64,000 bases of DNA from Prevotella sp. Its GTDB lineage: Bacteria; Bacteroidota; Bacteroidia; Bacteroidales; Bacteroidaceae. Below are positions 59,301-64,000 of this stretch, in pieces (position 1 is the stretch's first letter; every line of letters starts with the position of its first letter). The notes beneath the pieces are model-generated. The model was not told the DNA's origin and did no database searches. It saw only the letters and a list, made by a program, of their open reading frames with translations. The position numbers and the translations under genes were made by a program. The stretch is from NCBI GenBank assembly GCA_022769825.1, contig JALEJI010000011.1:1-64000 (forward strand), written 5' to 3'.

Positions 59301-60170
59301 GCCATCCTCAAAGAGTATGCCCTTGGCGTCAGTCGTCTCTTTCCAATAGTCGCGGTTGTAGGCGTTGAGGTGTCCCTCATAGAAGGCGAACTTGGGCAGG
59401 AGCACGGGATTGCCCGTAAGCTGGTAGTAGTCGCGCAGCAAGGCCGTGGGCGTGCTGTCCACCATGAGGAACATGTCAAGATACGACGTGTCATGGGTTA
59501 ACGTCACGGTCGACTTGTCGGTGCTTCCGAAGTCGTATTCTCCCGGCTTGAAGGTATAGGGCATGGCCGCGTAACCCTTCGTTGACCAATAGAACGGAGC
59601 GGGAGATGCCACGCCGCCATCAGTCCAGCTGTTGGTGTTCACTATCTTTATGCGCTTGCCGCGGTGCGAGAAACGCCCGTTCTGCACGCCTCCGCCATAG
59701 AAATACTCGTCGTCGTGGTTTCTGAGGCTGAACGTGGTGCGGCCTTTCCCGAAGTTGACTTCCTTGGTCTCCTCTGCCACCACCTTGCCGTTTCTCAGGT
59801 CGGTGACGCTCATCAAGCCCGAGTGGCGGTCGAAGCTGACCTTTATCTCGGCCGTGGCCACGGCCACCGTCTTGTCGTCCTCGGTCACCTCCAGCGCGCC
59901 CACGTCGTGTCGGGGCGTGTCTACAAGGATCTTGGCTGGTGGATTGCTCTTTGGGTCACGTATTATGCCGCCGTCGGGGTCTTGAAACACGCGGAAGATG
60001 TTCTTGCCATAGAAATCGAGGGTCAGCAACTTGCCGTTGCCGTACAATACCTCTACCGTCGTCGGGTTAATCTGCCGTATGCCCGTGACGGGCACGTTTG
60101 CCGCCTGCGACACACCGCTTGCCATCAACACGGAAAGCAAGGTTGCAAGATGTTTTTTCTTAGTCATCAT
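56376..60170 (-). CDS. Glycoside hydrolase family 31 with Fn3, F5/8 type C, dockerin-like and C-terminal cohesin-like regions
   Basis: GH31 core GVRVLKTDVAWVGAGYSFG...GVWSGDQTGGEWEYIRFHIPTYIGAGLSGMGNITSDMDGIFG; GDINNDGKIDDNDLTSYMNYTG...GDVNNNGLIDAYDISNVTTKLDGG (type I dockerin-like); terminal YDKKAYKAGDDVTVKVKGHGMQSVNAFNFVLPY. Confidence 0.88.
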   Translation of the reverse strand: MMTKKKHLATLLSVLMASGVSQAANVPVTGIRQINPTTVEVLYGNGKLLTLDFYGKNIFRVFQDPDGGIIRDPKSNPPAKILVDTPRHDVGALEVTEDDKTVAVATAEIKVSFDRHSGLMSVTDLRNGKVVAEETKEVNFGKGRTTFSLRNHDDEYFYGGGVQNGRFSHRGKRIKIVNTNSWTDGGVASPAPFYWSTKGYAAMPYTFKPGEYDFGSTDKSTVTLTHDTSYLDMFLMVDSTPTALLRDYYQLTGNPVLLPKFAFYEGHLNAYNRDYWKETTDAKGILFEDGKRYKESQKDNGGIKESLNGEKNNYQFSARAVVDRYKNNDLPLGWVLPNDGYGAGYGQTSTLDGNIANLKSFGDYARKNGVEIGLWTQSNLHPIDSIPALLQRDIVKEVRDAGVRVLKTDVAWVGAGYSFGLNGIADVAGVMPYYGNNARPFIITLDGWAGTQRYGGVWSGDQTGGEWEYIRFHIPTYIGAGLSGMGNITSDMDGIFGGKNQIVNIRDFQWKAFSPMQLNMDGWGANPKYPSALGEPATSINRSYLKLKSMILPYSYSCAHEAVTGKPLIRAMFLDAPSDYTLGTATRYQYMYGPSLLVAPIYQNTAADKQGNDKRNGIYLPKGTWYDYFTGATYDGGRILNDYDAPLWKLPLFVKAGAIIPMNNANNNPSQIDKSTRVFEIYPDGQSSFTLYDDDGVTEGYLKGESATTLVTSDLKAKGELDIHISKTQGKFDGQTTQQGTTLLINCDAKPSKVTATIGGKKVALSEAASGENTWSYDEAPELNRFSTPGSPSASFSVKKTPCITVRIAKTDITANDVALTVKGFVKLAKDNGLKKSTGTLAAPQLLKADVQPYSVTPKWKSVDNADYYEVEFQGENYSTIRGNELTFNDLTPQTDYDFKVRAVNASGVGEWTPLHVRTAVNPLEFALHGLTATSTAKDMEGFGIEHLFDFATTGDIWHTYYYSKAVPFDFTVDLHGISTLDKIQYLPRADAGNGTITRADIQVSRDGKTWTEIGEQTWARNAQTKEVKLTSHPEARYVKVKVLDAVGGFGSGRELYVFKVPGTKTLIPGDINNDGKIDDNDLTSYMNYTGLKKGDSDFDGYISVGDVNNNGLIDAYDISNVTTKLDGGVYDDGHNTPLAGKFSYEYDKKAYKAGDDVTVKVKGHGMQSVNAFNFVLPYRPQDMRFVKAEAVAAKDMRNMTYDRHHSDGSQVLYPTFANVDNQATLNGDETLCELHFKAVRSFTVKQQAPKGMAVDKNLNELDF

Positions 60171-60280
60171 TGGTTATTCTAAACAGTATATTTGAATTTC
60201 AAAATTACAAAAGCTTTTCGAGATAGCAGCAAAAGCCATGATTCAATTAAGGTTAAATGCGTTAAAGACGTATAACGCTA

Positions 60281-60409
60281 ATGCAAAAATTTGTTTACAA
60301 CCTTGGTTGTGTCGGCATTGCCATGATATGTGGCATGCCTGTTACCGCCTTTGCAAGCGACGGTCACTCGCAACCAAAGAACTTGGCACTTCAAACTACA
60401 AATCAATAA
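60281..60409 (+). pseudogene. Orphan signal-peptide ORF (42 aa), probably 5' remnant of a secreted/outer-membrane protein gene
   Basis: MQKFVYNLGCVGIAMICGMPVTAFASDGHSQPKNLALQTTNQ*, overlapping out of frame the 5' part of the next ORF. Confidence 0.5.
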
Positions 60410-61086
60410 TAGGCTGCCTCTTGCTCGCGGGAATGACGATGTCGTCATGCGACTCCATCGTCATCGACGGCCTCTATGCCAAATACGGGGCCTTGAATTA
60501 CCAGTTCTCCTTCGTGAGCCGCGACGGTGGCGAGACAGTGCCGTTCACGGTGAGCGCGCAGGCTGGTGCCGTGAAGCCCACCGTCAAGGACGCGGGCCTG
60601 GGAGACGCCATCGCCCTGACGGGTGCCGACCTCTGGACCGACGACCAGGAGAGCTCGGAAGGCCCGCTCAAGGACCTCGTGGACGGAAACGCGAGCACCT
60701 ACTTCCACATGAGCTGGTCCAACCCATCGCCATTCCCCCACTACATCGTTGTCGACTTGAAGAAAGAGGTCTACGGCGTGACGTTCTCTTACATCTGCCG
60801 TAACCAGAACAACAAGGACAACCCGAAGCAAATCACCGTCCTCGGCTCGGAAGCGTTCGGCCAGACTACCGACGACCTGTCAAAGGCCTTCCAGCTCGAC
60901 GTGATGTCGGGTCTGCCGGGCGACAAGGCGGCTTCTTACGAGTCGTCGCACATCATAAGCAGCAAGCCTTTCCGCTACCTGTGGCTCCGCATCGACTCTT
61001 CTACGTCGGGAAGCAACTGGGTGGCGCTCGCCGAATTGTCGGTGACAGAGGTGAAGACCACCATCTACGACCCGGAAAACGAGTAG
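60380..61086 (+). CDS. Lipoprotein with F5/8 type C (discoidin-like) domain; 5' end unclear, possibly truncated
   Basis: SIIGCLLLAGMTMSSCDSIVIDG lipobox-like region without a convincing nearby ATG; LVDGNASTYFHMSWSNPSPFPHYIVVDLKKEVYGVTFSYICRNQNN. Confidence 0.65.
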
Positions 61087-61143
61087 CGTCAGGATAAACA
61101 TCCCATGTCATACCAATGCTCACGCCGAGCATTCTGAACTCTT

Positions 61144-61192
61144 GTAGGAGAAAAACGAAAGCAGGGAAAAAACCTCTTCGTTTTCCTCCTAC
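61144..61192. repeat. 16-bp stem hairpin
   Basis: GTAGGAGAAAAACGAA (61144-61159) / TTCGTTTTCCTCCTAC (61177-61192), one mismatch. Confidence 0.85.
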
Positions 61193-61554
61193 TTTGGTTT
61201 TCATGGCTTAACGGTCTTCTGCCATCTATCGCAATCATCAGGCGCATTGCCATACGCATGTCAAGGCACGTCAATTCCCAAGTTTTATAATAATCTGATT
61301 TATTTATAATTGCGATAAAAGAAACCGCATTAAACAAGGATGCTGGAGTGGCTCTGCCTGTTTATAATGTTGAGGAACCGAAGGTGCCATTGATAATCTC
61401 CAGTAGTCGCAACATAAACGGCAAGCGGTTTTTCCCTAAAGCGCATGAGGATTTCTCTTAAATAACAAACTTTTTATGATAAAACATTGCCATATTCAAA
61501 CATCATCGTACCTTTACAAACCAAAGTTGTTAAGAAAAGTGGCAGGTTTTAGCA

Positions 61555-61621
61555 AAAAGTCACTTGAAAAACGTGCACATATATAATAAAAGTCGCTAGA
61601 AAAACGTGCGCCATATATAAT
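61555..61621. repeat. Two tandem 33/34-bp direct repeats
   Basis: aaaagtcacttgaaaaacgtgcac-atatataat / aaaagtcgctagaaaaacgtgcgccatatataat. Confidence 0.9.
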
Positions 61622-61717
61622 ATGGCAATATAAACCACTCATTACAAGATGTTTAAAAGATTGTATGCTATTGGAGCGCACGAGGATTTCTCCCCCCCCC
61701 ACGCGCCGTACCAGATT

Positions 61718-61827
61718 TTCGCCGCGGTTTGGTACGACGAGTACCAAGGCGTGGTACAGGCAGTACCACACCGTGGTATTGAGAGTACCACACCGTGGTA
61801 CAGAGAGTACCACGCCGTGGTATTCCA
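61718..61827. repeat. 22-bp tandem array (four good units plus one degenerate), palindromic TACCACaccGTGGTA core
   Basis: 61718 ttcgccgcggtttggtacgacg / 61740 agtaccaaggcgtggtacaggc / 61762 agtaccacaccgtggtattgag / 61784 agtaccacaccgtggtacagag / 61806 agtaccacgccgtggtattcca. Confidence 0.93.
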
Positions 61828-61898
61828 ACCAATCGCAATAGCTTCTTCGTGTTTAAGGACTTTGCGCCAAAAGATTATTTCGCGTTTATTTTTGGCAA

Positions 61899-61961
61899 TG
61901 CGACAAAAAACCATTAATTTTGTCGCAAATGTTGCGACGTTATCAAGCCTTTAATGTCGCA
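61899..61961 (+). promoter_or_regulatory. fic promoter region with two equally spaced inverted repeats
   Basis: TGCGACA-N15-TGTCGCA at 61899-61927 and TGCGACG-N15-TGTCGCA at 61933-61961; TTTGGC and TAATTTTG look like -33/-7 boxes. Confidence 0.6.
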
Positions 61962-61977
61962 TGAGTGATTTTATTGT

Positions 61978-63264
61978 ATGTACATACACGAAAGAGACAA
62001 TTGGACGGCATTCAAATGGGACGCATCGGCACTTACGGCGATTCTTGAAAAGGTTAACCGTAAGCAAGGCTTGCTGTATGGCAGACTTGCCTCACTCGGT
62101 TTTGACAGCAAACTGAAAGCGATGGCTGAAAACCTGACGTATGATGTTGTTTATTCGTCAGAGATAGAAGGTATCCGTCTGAATGTTGATGAGGTGCGGT
62201 CGTCTATTGCCCGAAAGCTTGGAATTGAGAACGTCAAACAAATCGCGCCATCGCATTATGTAGACTCTGTCGTGGCGGTAATGCTTGACGCTGTAAGTCA
62301 TTATGACCGACCGCTGACCAAGGATAAACTATGTGCTTGGCAAGCTGCGTTTTTTCCGACAGGCTTTAGTGAGGGTTCGCAGATTGAGGTAGGCAAATAC
62401 CGCACAAATGAAGAGCATATCGTATCAGGAATGTTTGGCAGAGAGAAAGTGCATTACATTGCTCCTGCGCCAGAGCGTATAGAAGGAGAAATGACAATGT
62501 TTCTTGACTGGTTCAACAGGGATGAGAATATAAGTTATGTCGTTCGCTCGGCCATAGCCCACCTTTGGTTCGTGAGTATTCATCCGTTTGAGGACGGCAA
62601 TGGACGGTTGGCACGCATACTTTCTGACATGTTGTTGGCTCGTGCCGACAAGAGTGAGTTCCGCTTCTATAATATCTCCTCGCAGATAAACAAGGACAAG
62701 AATCATTACTATGACATTCTGGAAAAGACACAACATGGCGACGGAGACATAACAGAGTGGATTTCATGGTATGCCAACACACTGTCTACAGCTCTTGACG
62801 AAGCTGAGAATGTGGTCAGCACAATACTCAACAAGAGCCTCTTCTGGCAGAAAGCTTCAACAGTGTCGCTAAATCAACGTCAGACAGACATTCTTAATCT
62901 TTTCCTTGATGGTTATGAGGCAAAGATTACGTCAAAGACATGGGCCTCGCTCGGCAAATGCTCCAAGGACACAGCCATCCGCGACATACAAGACCTTGTG
63001 GCGAAAGACATTCTGCGTGAGGACATTCCTGGAGCCAAGCGTCCAAGTTATTCCATCATATACGGTCATGAAGACATGACCGAATTATTTTCCGACATAG
63101 CTATCGTGGAGGATAATGGCGCAAACTACTTGACCGCGATATACAAAGGCAAGATGCCCGTGCGTGAAAGAGTGCTGCCCTTGGATGCAGAACGCTTCAA
63201 AAGAGGTGACTTGCCATTGGAGAACCTGCTTGCCAAGTATTGTTCATACATTGAAACGAAATGA
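61978..63264 (+). CDS. Fic family protein with N-terminal inhibitory helix motif and C-terminal winged-helix-like region
   Basis: Inhibitory motif SSEIEG; Fic motif HPFEDGNGRLAR; ITSKTWASLGKCSKDTAIRDIQDLVAKDIL resembles a wHTH. Confidence 0.93.
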   Translation: MYIHERDNWTAFKWDASALTAILEKVNRKQGLLYGRLASLGFDSKLKAMAENLTYDVVYSSEIEGIRLNVDEVRSSIARKLGIENVKQIAPSHYVDSVVAVMLDAVSHYDRPLTKDKLCAWQAAFFPTGFSEGSQIEVGKYRTNEEHIVSGMFGREKVHYIAPAPERIEGEMTMFLDWFNRDENISYVVRSAIAHLWFVSIHPFEDGNGRLARILSDMLLARADKSEFRFYNISSQINKDKNHYYDILEKTQHGDGDITEWISWYANTLSTALDEAENVVSTILNKSLFWQKASTVSLNQRQTDILNLFLDGYEAKITSKTWASLGKCSKDTAIRDIQDLVAKDILREDIPGAKRPSYSIIYGHEDMTELFSDIAIVEDNGANYLTAIYKGKMPVRERVLPLDAERFKRGDLPLENLLAKYCSYIETK

Positions 63265-63389
63265 AGAACAAGGAATAATCTGGGTAAAGGCAAAAGAAGA
63301 GACCGAAAAAGGAGGTGACACAAAACAAGTTAGTGCATATAAAGAGAAAAACCGGCGCACCTCATAAGGAGACGCGCCGGATTTTCTTG

Positions 63390-63463
63390 AGCCTCTTGTC
63401 GGATTCGAACCAACGACCCCGAGATTACAAATCACGTGCTCTGGCCAACTGAGCTAAAGAGGC
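63390..63463 (-). tRNA. tRNA-Thr (anticodon TGT)
   Basis: Minus strand GCCTCTTTAGCTCAGTTGGCCAGAGCACGTGATTTGTAATCTCGGGGTCGTTGGTTCGAATCCGACAAGAGGCT; acceptor stem and T-loop GGTTCGAATCC present. Confidence 0.93.
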
Positions 63464-63466
63464 GGG

Positions 63467-63566
63467 TGGGCAAGCGATTCTTATCGCGCCGCTACAACCA
63501 AGTACCCTTGCTACGTTCCCGTCCTGGGGGATTCCGAGGGAGCTGGCCGTAAGAGACTTGCCCATG
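63467..63566 (-). ncRNA. ffs: Signal recognition particle RNA (small bacterial type)
   Basis: Minus strand GGGCAAGTCTCTTACGGCCAGCTCCCTCGGAATCCCCCAGGACGGGAACGTAGCAAGGGTACTTGG...GAATCGCTTGCCC; terminal GGGCAAG/CTTGCCC pairing and conserved CAGGACGGGAACGTAGCAAGGG tip. Confidence 0.85.
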
Positions 63567-63703
63567 TCATATTGAGGGGTTTTCTCAAATGCGGGTGCAA
63601 AGGTAAGACAAATTACGGAATAACGAAAATAATATCATGTTGAAAAAGCAATATTTAACATATTTTTTCCACTTCCCCACCCTGTCTACCTCTAAAAAAT
63701 GCG

Positions 63704-63711
63704 TACCTTTG
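63704..63711 (+). promoter_or_regulatory. Bacteroidetes-type -7 box (TACCTTTG)
   Basis: TACCTTTG close upstream of the ATG at 63722; same class as TAACTTTG at 13809-13816 and 34476-34483. Confidence 0.6.
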
Positions 63712-63721
63712 CACCCGAAAT

Positions 63722-64000
63722 ATGATAAACGTCATCTCTCTAATACAGCTCAAGGCCTTTGCCCGTCAGGACGGTTTTTTGCTCTTCCTGCTATGGATAG
63801 CGTCGTTCGCCCTCATCGTCCACGACCCGGCTTCCTCATGGGGCAGCCTGCTTGCCATGGCGACACCATTCTTCGTGGGCTGGCGGCTCGTGAAGTTTCG
63901 CGACTACGCCCTTCAAGGCGTCATCTCGTTTCGCAGGGCACTGGCCTTCTCCGTCTTCACGTTCTTCTACGCCTCCATGCTCTTCGCCGTGGCGCAGTAT
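63722..64000 (+). CDS. DUF4199-like membrane protein (cut by window edge)
   Basis: MINVISLIQLKAFARQDGFLLFLLWIASFALIV...VGWRLVKFRDYALQGVISFRRALAFSVFTFFYASMLFAVAQY. Confidence 0.7.
   Translation, partial: MINVISLIQLKAFARQDGFLLFLLWIASFALIVHDPASSWGSLLAMATPFFVGWRLVKFRDYALQGVISFRRALAFSVFTFFYASMLFAVAQY

Noticed and set aside
61649-61954. 101-aa ORF across the third 22-bp array
   Set aside because: Its protein repeats (YQGVVQAVPHRGIESTTPWYREYHAVV) arise from translating the palindromic DNA array; no independent coding evidence.

Overview
A 64 kb chromosomal segment from a Bacteroidales bacterium, probably Prevotella/Segatella-like. The assignment rests on gene families and on repeated TAnnTTTG-type -7 promoter boxes; there is no 16S gene in the window. 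Most of it is core genome: dnaA (cut at the left edge, read on the minus strand), mlaD-like, an amidase, dnaG, queD/queE, cls, rsmD, a RecD-like helicase, etfBA plus acyl-CoA dehydrogenase, a tricorn-type S41 protease, a CapD-like dehydratase, murF-alr, pepT, nrdDG, uppS, bamA, three skp/ompH paralogs, murI, rbfA, a LolC/E-like permease, tRNA-Thr(TGT), SRP RNA and DUF4199. Accessory content lies mainly at about 21-31 kb and 56-63 kb. Most unusual observations: (1) a roughly 380 bp non-coding element present twice (about 9.17-9.55 kb and 36.42-36.81 kb), each copy with exactly five in-phase 22-bp near-palindromic units, plus a third array at 61.72-61.83 kb with unrelated sequence but the same 22-bp, about five-unit architecture; (2) a double-glycine-leader, Cys-containing bacteriocin/RiPP-like peptide at 25028-25192, too small for the ORF track and interrupted by one in-frame TAA; (3) an AAA ATPase + DUF4435 (TOPRIM-like) pair resembling the PARIS anti-phage system; (4) a Fur-family-like operator over the promoter of a His/Cys-rich protein + TonB receptor operon; (5) twin equally spaced palindromes over the fic promoter; (6) an unassigned structured ncRNA candidate between nrdG and a DUF6242-like lipoprotein gene; (7) a standalone NrdJ C-terminal-like domain gene. 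No homology search was possible; family names come from motif recognition.
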